A stretch of 64,000 nt of DNA, from NCBI GenBank assembly GCA_964400165.1, contig CAYNSX010000008.1, forward strand, positions 1 through 64,000, in the 5' to 3' direction. A program made the position numbers and the translations under genes. This DNA is from CAYNSX01 sp964400165 (GTDB taxonomy: Bacteria > Armatimonadota > Hebobacteria > CAYNSX01). How positions within the stretch are numbered: the first letter of the stretch is position 1; each line of letters opens with the position of its first letter. A model generated the notes under the pieces. It was not told the DNA's origin. It saw nothing but the letters and a program-made list of their open reading frames with translations, and made no database searches. Shown here piece by piece: positions 42,349 to 51,020 of the stretch.

Positions 42349-43194
42349 TTACAGCAGTATGTCCGCCGCGGTGCAGAGGAAGAGCAGCGCCGAGACCAGG
42401 CCGTTGGCGGTAAAGAAGGCGGCGTTCACCCGGCTGAAGTCATTGGGCTTCACCAGCGAGTGCTCCCAGAGCAGCAGCGCCCCGGTGGCGGCGACGCCGA
42501 CGGCATAGAACATCTGCAGCGACATCTGCACGCCCAGCACCAGCAGCAGCGCCACCATCCCGGCGTGGCACGCCCGCGACACCCACAGCGCCGGCCCGGC
42601 GCCCAGCCACGCCGGCAGCGACTTCAGGCCCGCTTGCCGGTCGAAGGCGATGTCCTGGCACGAGTAGATGATGTCGAAGCCGGCGGTCCACAGCGTCACC
42701 GCCGCGGCGAGGACGACGGGCGGCCAGGCCAGGTCGCCGCGCATCGCCACCCACGCCGCCGCCGGCGCGATGCCGAGCGCGCTGCCCAGCCAGAAGTGCG
42801 ACAGGACAGTGAAGCGCTTCGACAGCGAGTAGGTGAGCAACACCAACAGCACGACCGGCGACAGCCGCAGCGCCAGCGGGTTCAATTGCCAGGCCGCCAG
42901 CACCAGCAGCCCCGACCCGACTACTACGACGGCCCATAGAGCCGCCACCGACACCTTGCCGCTCGGCACCACCCAGCGCTGCGTGCGCGGGTTTTGCCGG
43001 TCGAAGGGCAGGTCGGCGATGCGGTTGAAAGCCATTGCCGCCGACCGGGCGCCGACCATCGCCACCACAATCCATCCCACCACGCGCCACGCCGGCCAGC
43101 CGCCCGCCGCCAGCATCATCCCCATCAGCGCGAACGGCAGGGCGAACACAGTATGTTCGAATCGTATGGCCTGCGCCAGCAGGCGCAGCCGCAT
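42349..43194 (-). CDS. UbiA-type prenyltransferase (menaquinone pathway, MqnP-like)
   Basis: 281 residues, polytopic membrane protein (8-9 helices). The two Asp-rich motifs that bind the polyprenyl diphosphate-magnesium complex are NRIADLPFDRQNPRT and YSCQDIAFDRQAG. In futalosine-pathway organisms such an enzyme prenylates the dihydroxy-naphthoate precursor; the mqnE and UbiX/UbiD neighbours support this role. The start at 43194 lies inside the left inverted repeat of a small element. The upstream open frame is repeat-encoded and not part of the protein. Confidence 0.9.
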   Translation of the reverse strand: MRLRLLAQAIRFEHTVFALPFALMGMMLAAGGWPAWRVVGWIVVAMVGARSAAMAFNRIADLPFDRQNPRTQRWVVPSGKVSVAALWAVVVVGSGLLVLAAWQLNPLALRLSPVVLLVLLTYSLSKRFTVLSHFWLGSALGIAPAAAWVAMRGDLAWPPVVLAAAVTLWTAGFDIIYSCQDIAFDRQAGLKSLPAWLGAGPALWVSRACHAGMVALLLVLGVQMSLQMFYAVGVAATGALLLWEHSLVKPNDFSRVNAAFFTANGLVSALLFLCTAADILL

Positions 43195-43643
43195 GAATAA
43201 TGAATGATGAATAATGAATGGACTACGCCCCACTCCCGCCGCCTTTCGCGAGTCGGCGGAGGGAGGCAATGTAGCCATTCAGTTGCCGAATAACCGATCG
43301 CGTGCCCTCGGTCAAGCGCTCCAATTGTGCAGCCTTCTCGGGTTCGACAAGTGACATCGTGTGCAGATGATCGATGAGTTCCCACGCGGAGCCACGAGCG
43401 ATGTACAAGAACTGAATCCGGTCACGATACCCAAACCGACCGAAGGCCTCCGCGATGTTGGCGGATATCGAGAATGCGGCGGAGAAAGTTTGCTCCTCGA
43501 TACGACTCTTCCGCAGCCGGTTAGTCCCAAGTAATGCAACGACCTCCGACTTCAGCGTGCGCGCTTCCTTGTAGAGTGCCATGTCCAAGAGGTCGCGTGA
43601 CCCTGGAGTGTCAGTCATTCATCATTCACCATTCATCATTCAT
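43193..43643. mobile_element. Inverted-repeat-flanked element with four-helix-bundle gene
   Basis: 28-bp inverted repeats at 43193-43220 and 43616-43643 agree at 25 of 28 positions and consist of ATGAATRATGAATG-type low-complexity units. They enclose only one gene (43223-43618), whose start codon lies in the right repeat. No transposase is present. The element sits between ubiA and ubiX, genes of one pathway, and the ubiA start codon lies in the left repeat. Mobility is inferred from structure only. Confidence 0.6.
43223..43618 (-). CDS. Four-helix-bundle protein (S23/IVS family)
   Basis: 131 residues with the family pattern RKSRIEEQTFSAAFSISANIAEAFGRFGYRDRIQFLYIARGSAWELIDHLHTM. This family is known from intervening sequences of 23S rRNA genes and from stand-alone loci, and some relatives bind nucleic acid in diversity-generating retroelements. 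Function here is unknown. The gene is bounded by inverted repeats and interrupts a menaquinone gene set, which points to acquisition as an element. Codon usage is less G+C-biased than that of the neighbours. Confidence 0.9.
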   Translation of the reverse strand: MTDTPGSRDLLDMALYKEARTLKSEVVALLGTNRLRKSRIEEQTFSAAFSISANIAEAFGRFGYRDRIQFLYIARGSAWELIDHLHTMSLVEPEKAAQLERLTEGTRSVIRQLNGYIASLRRLAKGGGSGA

Positions 43644-44197
43644 CCTTTTAGGTGCGCGAGTACTCTCTCGACGACGAAGTCAACCAAATCTTCTATCCGT
43701 TCGGGCTTGTGATAAAACCCCGGCGCGGCGGGGAGGATAATGGCGCCCGCTTCGGAGAGCGTGAGCAGGTTGCGCAGGTGAATGGTGGAGAAGGGCGTCT
43801 CGCGCACGACGAGCACCAGGCGGCGGCGCTCCTTCAGCGCGACATCAGCGGCGCGGGTGATGAGGTCGTTCGAGACGCCGCCGGCGATGCGCCCTGCGGT
43901 GCCCATCGAGCATGGGCAGATGGCCATCGCCGACCAGGGCCGCGAGCCCGACGCCGCGGGCGAATCAAAATCGCTCGGCCCCCAGCCGCGCACCGTGGCA
44001 ACATTCTTGCCGAGCAGCAGGTCGGCGCTCGGGCGCGCCGGGTCGATGTCGAGGCCTAGTTCCTCTTTGATGACAAGCGCCCCGTGCTTGGAGACAAGCA
44101 GGTGCACCGTTTCGAAATCGCACAGCGCCCGCTCGAGAAGTCGCACACCGTACCGCGCGCCCGAACCGCCGGTCATCGCCAGAATCAGATCGCTCAT
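43640..44197 (-). CDS. ubiX: UbiX-family flavin prenyltransferase
   Basis: 185 residues. Makes the prenylated FMN cofactor needed by UbiD-type decarboxylases. It has the N-terminal LILAMTGGSGARYGVRLLE, PCSMGTAGRIAGGVSNDLITRAADVALKERRRLVLVVRETPFSTIHLRNLLTLSEAGAIILPAAPGFYH and the final D.VDFVVERVL. It is encoded 45 nt after ubiD on the same strand. Together with UbiD and UbiA it probably serves late menaquinone steps. Confidence 0.95.
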   Translation of the reverse strand: MSDLILAMTGGSGARYGVRLLERALCDFETVHLLVSKHGALVIKEELGLDIDPARPSADLLLGKNVATVRGWGPSDFDSPAASGSRPWSAMAICPCSMGTAGRIAGGVSNDLITRAADVALKERRRLVLVVRETPFSTIHLRNLLTLSEAGAIILPAAPGFYHKPERIEDLVDFVVERVLAHLKG

Positions 44198-44242
44198 ACG
44201 AATGGGATTCGGCGGCGACGCTGGTACCGCCTTTGGCTGCGG

Positions 44243-45685
44243 CTACTTCAGGCCGAGCGACCCCCACAGCGCATCCACTTTCGCCTGCACCGCCGGGCTC
44301 ATCCGGATGTAGTGCGGCCACGGGCGGTCGAAGCCCTCGGACTTCCATTTGGCCGTCGCGTCGAAGCCGATCTTGCTCCCCAGGTCGAGCAGCGGCGCCG
44401 CGTGATTGAGCGAGTCGACCGGCCCCTTCACAATCTGCACATCGCGCGCCGGGTCGATGTGATTGCCGAGGACGAAAATGACTTCCTGCATATCGTGCAC
44501 ATTCACCCAGTCGTCCACGATGATGAGCATCTTGGTGAACATCATCTGCCCCAGCCCCCACAGCGCGTGCATCACCTTGAACGCGTGCCCCGGATACTTC
44601 TTCTTGATGCTGACGACCGCCAGGTTGTTGAAGATGCCCTCGGGCGGCATGTGCATATCCACGATTTCCGGCAGCTGCATTTTCAGCATCGGCAGGAAGA
44701 TGCGCACGCTGGCGTAGCCGAGCCAGTAATCTTCCTTCGGCGGCGGGCCGACGACGATGGTGTGATAGACGGGATTGCGCCGGTGCGTGATGGTGTTGAG
44801 ATGAAAAACGGGGTACTGCTCCGGCATCGAGTAGAAGCCGGTGTGGTCGCCGAACGGCCCTTCAGTCGCCAGTTCGCCCGGCTGCACGACGCCCTCAAGC
44901 ACAATCTCCGCCTCGGCGGGCACTTCCTGGTCAATCGTCTTGCACTTCACCAGTTCCACTGACTGCTTGCGCAAGAAGCCGGCGAACATCAACTCGTCCA
45001 TCCAGTCGGGCAGCGGCGCCGTGCCGGCATAGAGCGTCACCGGATCGGCGCCGATGACGATGGCGACCTCCATCGGCTTGCCGAGGCGCTGGTGCGCCCG
45101 CCAGTGCTCGGCGCCGCCCTTGTGCGTCTGCCAGTGCATCAGAAGCGTGCGGCCGTCCACCACCTGCAAGCGGTAAGTGCCCACATTGCGCCGGCCGGTC
45201 TCCGGGTCTTTGGTGAAGACAAGCGGATAGGTGATGTAGCGGCCGGCGTCGTCGGGCCAGCATTGCAGAATCGGAAGCGCGCCGAGGTCGGGCTCGGCGG
45301 TCACTTCCTGGCAGGCGCCGCGCTTCACCTCCGTCGGCGCCGCCTTGCGCAGCACATCCAACTTCGGCAGTGCGCCGAGCATCTCGCGCAGGCCGCGCGG
45401 CGGCTGCAGGCGCAGCAGGTCCTCGATGTCGGCGGCGACCTCTTCGATGTCGCTGACGCCGAGCGCCATTTGCATCCGCCGCTCGGTGCCGAAGACATTG
45501 ATGGCGAGTGGGATCGTCGAGCCCGTCGGTTGCTCGAAAAGCAGCGCCGGCCCATTCTTGCGCACGACACGGTCGCAGACTTCGGTGATTTCAAGCACCG
45601 GATCGACCGGCACGCGCACGCGCTGGAGTTCGCCGGCGCGCTCCAGATCAGCCAGGAATGCCTGCAGATGGGGTGCTGTGCTCAA
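44243..45685 (-). CDS. ubiD: UbiD-family decarboxylase (MqnL-like)
   Basis: 480 residues. A prenyl-FMN-dependent aromatic acid decarboxylase, here probably acting on the dihydroxy-naphthoate carboxyl group in menaquinone synthesis. Motifs include GPALLFEQPTGSTIPLAINVFGTERRM, YPLVFTKDPETGRRNVGTYRLQ, EAEIVLEGVVQPGELATEGPFGDHTGFYS (active-site Glu region) and HAKVIVDDW-type MLIIVDDWVNVHD. It overlaps the upstream GspF-domain gene by 4 nt and is followed by ubiX. Confidence 0.94.
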   Translation of the reverse strand: MSTAPHLQAFLADLERAGELQRVRVPVDPVLEITEVCDRVVRKNGPALLFEQPTGSTIPLAINVFGTERRMQMALGVSDIEEVAADIEDLLRLQPPRGLREMLGALPKLDVLRKAAPTEVKRGACQEVTAEPDLGALPILQCWPDDAGRYITYPLVFTKDPETGRRNVGTYRLQVVDGRTLLMHWQTHKGGAEHWRAHQRLGKPMEVAIVIGADPVTLYAGTAPLPDWMDELMFAGFLRKQSVELVKCKTIDQEVPAEAEIVLEGVVQPGELATEGPFGDHTGFYSMPEQYPVFHLNTITHRRNPVYHTIVVGPPPKEDYWLGYASVRIFLPMLKMQLPEIVDMHMPPEGIFNNLAVVSIKKKYPGHAFKVMHALWGLGQMMFTKMLIIVDDWVNVHDMQEVIFVLGNHIDPARDVQIVKGPVDSLNHAAPLLDLGSKIGFDATAKWKSEGFDRPWPHYIRMSPAVQAKVDALWGSLGLK

Positions 45686-47004
45686 CCGCCGAAGGGGTCC
45701 GGCTCCCAGAGTTCACCGGGCAACTTGATGTACCAGACATTCACCAGCGTGTACATGATCCAGAACAAACCCACCGCCAGAACGCCCCAGATGAACAGGT
45801 AGGAGAGCATCGGCAGGCGCCGCAGTCCCAGCCGCGCGTGGAGATGGAAGTCCCGCGCCAGCCGCTCCAGCGAGCCGGGCAAATCGCCCGCTCGTTCGCC
45901 CGTGCGAATGACGGACAGCGTCTCGCCGTCGAAGATACCCGTCGAGGCCAGCGCGTCGCCGAGCGATGCGCCGCCTTGCAGCAACGGCACAATCTGCTTC
46001 ACCCGCGACTCGAGTGTCCGGCTGCCGCAGGCCTCTGCCGCGGCCTCGACCGCCACACTCGGCGACGCCCCGCCGCCCCAGAGCGCCGAGAGATTGCCGA
46101 TGAAGCGTCCCACCGCCGCCCGCCGGAAGGCGCCGCCGACCAGCGGAAGCTTGACCAGCAGCCCGTGTTGAAACTGCTGTCCGCCGCGCGTCGCGCCGAT
46201 CATCCGCCACCCGATGAGCAGCGCGATGAGACCGCCGACAATCGGCAGCGTCGTCACCAACGCGCGGCGGGCGAATGCCGTGGTCAGTGAGTTGATGATG
46301 TCGTCGAAGTTGCGCTCCGTCATGTGCAGAATGCCAACGCCGAAGACATCGTTCAGCGCCATCACCAGCGGGATCCCCAGCAGGATGCTCGGCAACCAAA
46401 TGATGAATAGATGCCAGTGGCTGATGACGAACCCCCAGCGCAGTTCGATCAACTGCTCGAGGCGCTGCGCCATCTGGCCGAAGACGCCTGCCAAGTTGCC
46501 GCTCAATTCGCCGACGCGAATCAGGCCGAGGTCTTCCTGCGCGAACAGGTCGTGGAACGGCTGTGTGGCGTCGGTCAGCGTGCCGCCGGCGAAGAGTTCG
46601 CGCCCGATGCGCGCGCAGTGCTCGCGGAAGCGCGAGACGCCGCCCTGGCCCAGGTAGTCGAACGCCTCGCCGATGCTGATGCCGGCCTTTAGCTGCTGTT
46701 CCACTTGACGGAAGAGCCGCGCCTTGCGCGAGGCGTTGGGGAAGAACAACCACTCCATCATCCCCGACTCTTCGGTCCAGGGCGTGGCGGGCGGGCGGGT
46801 GGCCTTCTCCTCGAGGGGCGAACGGCGGGGCGGCACGCCGACTGCGGGCGCCGTTCGCGGCATCTCGGGTCGAGGCCTTAGTGGGGCGGACTGCGGGCGG
46901 GGCGCCTCGGCGGCGGGGTGCAGGTCGCCCTGACACTGAAAGCAGGCCGAGCGCTTGGCGCTGTTCTCGGCCCCGCAGTGGGGGCACTGCATCATCCGCA
47001 ACAT
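45682..47004 (-). CDS. GspF/PilC-domain membrane protein with N-terminal zinc ribbon
   Basis: 440 residues. Residues 1-28 form a zinc ribbon (Cys7-x2-Cys10 and Cys21-x2-Cys24). A Pro-rich linker follows (30-75), then a type II secretion F / PilC-like membrane domain with two repeats, each with helical cytoplasmic parts (RQVEQQLKAGISIGEAFDYLG; GGASPSVAVEAAAEACG; GGASLGDALASTGIF...VIRTGERAGDLPGSLERLA) and three to four membrane helices. GspF proteins form the inner-membrane platform for pseudopilus assembly. No ATPase or secretin is near. The ATG at 47004 has GAGGT 7 nt upstream. It overlaps ubiD by 4 nt, an odd partnership. Confidence 0.85.
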   Translation of the reverse strand: MLRMMQCPHCGAENSAKRSACFQCQGDLHPAAEAPRPQSAPLRPRPEMPRTAPAVGVPPRRSPLEEKATRPPATPWTEESGMMEWLFFPNASRKARLFRQVEQQLKAGISIGEAFDYLGQGGVSRFREHCARIGRELFAGGTLTDATQPFHDLFAQEDLGLIRVGELSGNLAGVFGQMAQRLEQLIELRWGFVISHWHLFIIWLPSILLGIPLVMALNDVFGVGILHMTERNFDDIINSLTTAFARRALVTTLPIVGGLIALLIGWRMIGATRGGQQFQHGLLVKLPLVGGAFRRAAVGRFIGNLSALWGGGASPSVAVEAAAEACGSRTLESRVKQIVPLLQGGASLGDALASTGIFDGETLSVIRTGERAGDLPGSLERLARDFHLHARLGLRRLPMLSYLFIWGVLAVGLFWIMYTLVNVWYIKLPGELWEPDPFGG

Positions 47005-47062
47005 CGCCGGCACCTCACCCGCCCGGAGGATACCACGGGCGTCACTCCGACTCGGACGGCGG

Positions 47063-48154
47063 CTACCGCGTCCGGAACAGCATCACCGTCCCCACCAGCG
47101 CAATCAAAATATTCGGGGCCCACGCCGCCGCCAGCGGGGGAATCACCGACCGCGCCGCCGCGACGCCGAGCAAGTGCCAGAGCACATAGTAGCCAATGAT
47201 GATCGGCGCCGCGAGGCCGACCTTCAGCCACGACCCCCCCCGCGCCGGCCGGATGGCGAGCGGAATCGCAATCAGCGCGAACACCAGCGACGCGAAGGGC
47301 ACTGCTACCTTCGTGTGCAATTCCCATTCGAGCAGCCCGAACCGCGCGTCGGTCTTCGCCAGCGCGGTCAGATAATCACGCAACTCGTGCCAGCTCATGT
47401 CGTTCGCGCGCAGCGTCCGCTGCGCAATCGCGCCCGGTGGGTCGAGACCCAGGCCCGCAGCGCGGGCCGTCAGGCGCTCGAACGGCGCCCAGATGTTCGA
47501 GACGCCGCCGGCGCCGCTACGCGAGACGGCGCCGTCCGCAAGCAGCCAGTCATCCTGCTGCCAGGTGCCCGTGCGCGCGCGGATGATCAGGTCCTCGGAG
47601 CCGCCCGAATGCACAGCGTACAACCCGTCGACGCGCCCGTCCCGCGGGCTGAAATGCTCCAGGTAAATGATCCAATCGAGCGCGCCGTCAGCGCGCAACT
47701 TGGTAAAGACAAGGTGGTCGAGCGTGAGCGTGCCATCACCTTGGGCGCGGCGCATCAACTCGTGAAAGCCGCGGTTGGCGGGCGGCACGACATACTCATT
47801 GAACAGCGCCGCCGACACCGACACCACCAGCCCCAGCAGAACCCCTGGCACGGCAGCCCGCCGGACGCCGTACCCACCCACGCGCATCGCCGTCAGTTCC
47901 TGCTCGCCCGACAGCCGCCCGAAGCCCCACAGGATCGCCGCCAGCAGCGCCATCGGGAACGAGTAGGTCACATACTGCGGCAGACTCAACCAGAAGAAGC
48001 GAAAGGCGTCGCCCGCCGACATCCCCGTCTCCGACACCAGTTGCGTCAGCCGCGTCAGCACGAAACCGCTGGCCAGCACCGTGAGAAACAGGAACAGCCC
48101 GAAGATGAACGGCGCCAGCAATTCCTTCAGGACATAGCGCGAGAGGAGGCTCAT
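47063..48154 (-). CDS. LptF/LptG-family permease of LPS export
   Basis: 363 residues. The YjgP/YjgQ architecture is clear: N-terminal helices (LLAPFIFGLFLFLTVLASGFVLTRL), SLPQYVTYSFPMALLAAILWGFGRLSGEQELTAMRVGGYGVRRAAVPG, a periplasmic jelly-roll (about 105-265) and C-terminal helices. The permease pair extracts lipopolysaccharide from the inner membrane, driven by LptB. Only one permease gene is seen, so the second is elsewhere or this one functions as a homodimer. It starts 2 nt after lptB. Confidence 0.92.
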   Translation of the reverse strand: MSLLSRYVLKELLAPFIFGLFLFLTVLASGFVLTRLTQLVSETGMSAGDAFRFFWLSLPQYVTYSFPMALLAAILWGFGRLSGEQELTAMRVGGYGVRRAAVPGVLLGLVVSVSAALFNEYVVPPANRGFHELMRRAQGDGTLTLDHLVFTKLRADGALDWIIYLEHFSPRDGRVDGLYAVHSGGSEDLIIRARTGTWQQDDWLLADGAVSRSGAGGVSNIWAPFERLTARAAGLGLDPPGAIAQRTLRANDMSWHELRDYLTALAKTDARFGLLEWELHTKVAVPFASLVFALIAIPLAIRPARGGSWLKVGLAAPIIIGYYVLWHLLGVAAARSVIPPLAAAWAPNILIALVGTVMLFRTR

Positions 48155-48156
48155 CG

Positions 48157-48876
48157 CTACATGCTGAACCGCTCGCCGAGATAAAACTGCCGCGCCTTGG
48201 GGTCGTTGGCGAGTTGCGCCGGCGTGCCGGAAGTCAGGATGCTTCCCTTGTGAATGATGTGACTGACATCCGTCACCGACAGCGCCTCGCGCACATTGTG
48301 GTCGGTCAGCAGGATGCCGATCCCCTGCCCGCGCAAGTCATGGATGACATCCTGCAGGTTGGCGATGGACATCGGGTCCACGCCGGTGAACGGCTCATCG
48401 AGCAGCAGGAACTTCGGCGACGACGCCATCGCCCGCGCCACTTCGACGCGCCGCCGCTCGCCGCCCGACAGCAACTGCGCCGTCTGCTTCCGCAGCTCCG
48501 TCAGATCGTACTGCTGCAGCAACTCCTCGATCCGGGCGCGCCGCTCCGCCCCTGACAATGGCTGCAATTCGAGAATGGCGGCGAGGTTGTCTTCAACAGA
48601 CATCTTGCGAAACACCGACGGCTCCTGCGCCAAATAGCCGATGCCGGCCCGCGCCCGGCGGTGCAGCGCCCAGTTCGTGATGTCCGTCTCGCCGAGGAGC
48701 ACCCGCCCCCGCTCGCCGCGCACCAAGCCCACCAGCATATAGAAAGTCGTCGTCTTGCCGGCGCCGTTCACCCCCAGCAGGCCCACGACCTGACCCGGCG
48801 CCACCTCGAGCGTCACTTCATTGACGACCCGCCGCTTCCCGTAGGACTTCACCAGCCCGTCAGCGCGGAGGTGCAC
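48157..48876 (-). CDS. lptB: LptB, ATPase of the LPS export ABC transporter
   Basis: 239 residues. Walker A GVNGAGKTT, Q-loop region GYLAQEPSVFRKMSVEDNLAAIL, signature LSGGERRRVEVARAMA, Walker B LLLDEPFTGVDP and switch TDHNVREAL match LptB exactly. It powers LPS transfer by LptF/G to the LptC-A bridge. It overlaps the upstream LptA-like gene by 17 nt and precedes the permease gene. Confidence 0.97.
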   Translation of the reverse strand: MHLRADGLVKSYGKRRVVNEVTLEVAPGQVVGLLGVNGAGKTTTFYMLVGLVRGERGRVLLGETDITNWALHRRARAGIGYLAQEPSVFRKMSVEDNLAAILELQPLSGAERRARIEELLQQYDLTELRKQTAQLLSGGERRRVEVARAMASSPKFLLLDEPFTGVDPMSIANLQDVIHDLRGQGIGILLTDHNVREALSVTDVSHIIHKGSILTSGTPAQLANDPKARQFYLGERFSM

Positions 48877-49426
48877 CCGCCCCGCCCCCGGCGCCCGCCG
48901 GCGGCGCCGTGTAGTTCCACTGCATCACTTTCCCTTCAGGTGCTTGCGCCTCGAAATTGACGAACGCGCCCTTCGCCAGTTGCACGCGCATCTGCGCCGC
49001 GCCCGTGCCCGTGAACATCCCCCCGCCCGCGTCGCGCAGCGTCACGGTGACGGCCTTGCCGAGCAGCGTCGCCGTCTCCTGCGCGGCGACATAGTCGAGC
49101 GTCTCGCCCACGGCGTGCAGTTTCATCTCGGCGCCGTCGTCGCCCTTGAAGGTGAGGTCCATCGTCACGCCGCCGCTGGCGTGCGCCGTCGTCACGCGGT
49201 TCTGCCGCAATTGCAAGCGGATGCTCGGCGTCACCAGTGTCAGCCCCGGGAACCGGGCGGTCATCGCCTTGCCGGCGCAGACCAATTCGTTCGGCGTGTA
49301 TTGGATGGTGGTAATGCCGTCCATCTTGAGATTGTCGAACGCCACGCTCTGCGGCGGCGCCGCGGCGCCCGACAGCGCCGTCGCCGCACCGAGAAGCAGC
49401 GTCAGCCCCGCCGCCCGCCGCGTCAT
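48860..49426 (-). CDS. LptA-like periplasmic LPS-transport protein (OstA domain)
   Basis: 188 residues: a signal peptide (MTRRAAGLTLLLGAATALSGAAA) and an OstA/LptA-like beta-jelly-roll (TIQYTPNELVCAGKAMTARFPGLTLVTPSIRLQL, ASGGVTMDLTF). Such proteins form the periplasmic bridge for LPS. The C-terminus is Gly/Ala/Pro-rich. It overlaps the LptC-like gene (49423-49426, ATGA) and lptB (17 nt). The assignment to LptA rather than a second LptC-like protein rests on gene order and the cleavable signal. Confidence 0.8.
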   Translation of the reverse strand: MTRRAAGLTLLLGAATALSGAAAPPQSVAFDNLKMDGITTIQYTPNELVCAGKAMTARFPGLTLVTPSIRLQLRQNRVTTAHASGGVTMDLTFKGDDGAEMKLHAVGETLDYVAAQETATLLGKAVTVTLRDAGGGMFTGTGAAQMRVQLAKGAFVNFEAQAPEGKVMQWNYTAPPAGAGGGAGAPPR

Positions 49427-50058
49427 CGCTGCACCGCGCCCTCGAACCGCAGTGCGCCCGTCATCCGCACATCCTTCAGGCGCGCGTCCGCTTCCATCCG
49501 GTCGCCGCCGGTCAGCCGGGTGGCGCCGCGCACGACGGTGATGTGCCCGGTCGCCGTCAGCCGCCGCGTCACAATGTCCCACACCATCGTGTCCGCCTGC
49601 ACCTGCGCGTCCTCCAGCCGGCTGCTCGCCCGCACGCCGCCGGAGAGCGTCACCCGCCGCGCCTTCTCGTCCACGCGCGCCGCCGGCGCCGTCGCCTCCA
49701 GCACTTCCTGGTCGTTCTCGAAGAAGGAACAGCGCACCCCGGTCAGTTCCAGGACGCCCTCATCGCCGCGCCAGTGCACCGATTTCGCGCTCCCCGACCA
49801 CGCCCGCCGTCCTTTCAGGTCGCGCACCACTATCGGCCCGCTCGGCACCAAATCGATCGCCCCCGACGACGGCCCAGTGCCCGGCGTCGTGCCGGGCGGC
49901 GGGTTGGTTTCGTCGGTGCCGATCACGACCGGCGGGGTGTTCGCGGGGGGCGGTTGCGGCGCCGAGGCGCACGACATGCCGACCGCGAACAGCGCCATCG
50001 CCGCCATGCCCGCGGCGACCGCGTGCGGCGAGGGACGGCGGAGCGCGCGGCGCATCAT
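49423..50058 (-). CDS. LptC-like membrane-anchored LPS-transport protein
   Basis: About 211 residues. An N-terminal membrane segment or lipoprotein signal (VAAGMAAMALFAVGMSC; lipobox-like VGMSC) is followed by a Pro/Thr-rich linker. A jelly-roll domain (VLELTGVRCSFFENDQEVLEATAPAARVDEKARRVTLSGGVRA, ADTMVWDIVTRRLTATGHITVVRG) has the alternating pattern of LptC/OstA proteins. It would receive LPS from the permease complex. First gene of the Lpt-menaquinone run. The start could be either of two adjacent ATGs (50058 or 50055). Confidence 0.8.
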   Translation of the reverse strand: MMRRALRRPSPHAVAAGMAAMALFAVGMSCASAPQPPPANTPPVVIGTDETNPPPGTTPGTGPSSGAIDLVPSGPIVVRDLKGRRAWSGSAKSVHWRGDEGVLELTGVRCSFFENDQEVLEATAPAARVDEKARRVTLSGGVRASSRLEDAQVQADTMVWDIVTRRLTATGHITVVRGATRLTGGDRMEADARLKDVRMTGALRFEGAVQR

Positions 50059-50153
50059 CCTGGTCGGCGCGACGGTAGCATGGTGCGCGCCGGTGTGTAA
50101 AGGAATGTGCATAGCGTTTGCCCGTCCCCGTACAATGTGACCGGAGTGGTCGC

Positions 50154-51020
50154 GTGAAAGTCACCCTCGTCAGTTGGACGCCCGAGCCGGAGCGCATCAT
50201 CGCCGCCGCCGCGATCCTCTGCTACCAGCGCGCGACGCCCGATGAGGCCTGGGAACAGGCCGCCAGCCCCAAGCGCCAGGAGACCCTCGTCTCGCGGCTC
50301 ATTCAGGCCGGTCACTGGAGCGCCGTCGAGCATGTCAGTTTCACCTTCGGCATCGAGGGCATCTCGCGTGTCTGCTCGCACCAACTCGTCCGCCACCGCA
50401 TCGCCTCCTACAGTCAGCAGTCGCAGCGCTATGCCGATGTCGGCGATGCGGACTACTTTGTGAAGCCGCCTTCGCTCGCCGAACTCGAAGCGGGCGAGTC
50501 CTGGGGCGACCATCCGCGCTTCGAGGAACTGATCGGGCAGGCCGTGGCCTACTACCGCCATGTCACCGAACGCACCAAGCAGACCGCCCGCCGCCGCGAG
50601 GAGATCTACGAGGACGCCCGTTTCATTCTCCCGCATGCGGGCAAGACCAATCTATTCTGGACGACAAATCTCCGGAATCTGGCGCAAATCTCCTCCCTGC
50701 GGCTCTGCGTGCTCTCCCAGTGGGAAATCCGGCAGGCGATGCTCCTCTGCAAAAAGGAGCTGATGAAGCGCTTCCCCCTGCTGGCCAAACTGCTAGTGAT
50801 AAAATGTATCCGCTGGGGGTATTGCGACGAAGGCGACCGCTGTTGCGGAATCCGGCCCACCCACGAGGCCGTGATGGCCGTCGCCAAGAAGCACCACGAT
50901 GAGGTCCTCCGAGTCGACCGTGAGCGAGGCATCAAATACTGGCTCCGTCCCGAAGATGAAGACATCTTCGACCTCCCCCCGCGCCCGCCCGACACCGCCG
51001 AGGTCGAAGGCGAGCGCTGA
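50154..51020 (+). CDS. thyX: Flavin-dependent thymidylate synthase
   Basis: 288 residues from a GTG start. Makes dTMP from dUMP using methylene-tetrahydrofolate and FADH2. The ThyX signature RHRxxSxxxxSxR is present as RHRIASYSQQSQR (80-92). HWSAVEHVSFTFGIEGISRVCSHQLVRHR and LPHAGKTNLFWTTNLRNLAQISSLR are typical. GGAG lies 7 nt before the GTG at 50154, which decides the start; TACAAT at 50131-50136 is a possible -10. The C-terminus (RCCGIRPTHEAV...) has an extra acidic tail of about 20 residues. No thyA is in the window. Confidence 0.96.
   Translation: MKVTLVSWTPEPERIIAAAAILCYQRATPDEAWEQAASPKRQETLVSRLIQAGHWSAVEHVSFTFGIEGISRVCSHQLVRHRIASYSQQSQRYADVGDADYFVKPPSLAELEAGESWGDHPRFEELIGQAVAYYRHVTERTKQTARRREEIYEDARFILPHAGKTNLFWTTNLRNLAQISSLRLCVLSQWEIRQAMLLCKKELMKRFPLLAKLLVIKCIRWGYCDEGDRCCGIRPTHEAVMAVAKKHHDEVLRVDRERGIKYWLRPEDEDIFDLPPRPPDTAEVEGER

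Noticed and set aside
43195..43278. N-terminal extension of the UbiA protein
   Set aside because: The extra residues (FIIHHS type) are translated from the low-complexity inverted repeat; the prenyltransferase homology starts at 43194.
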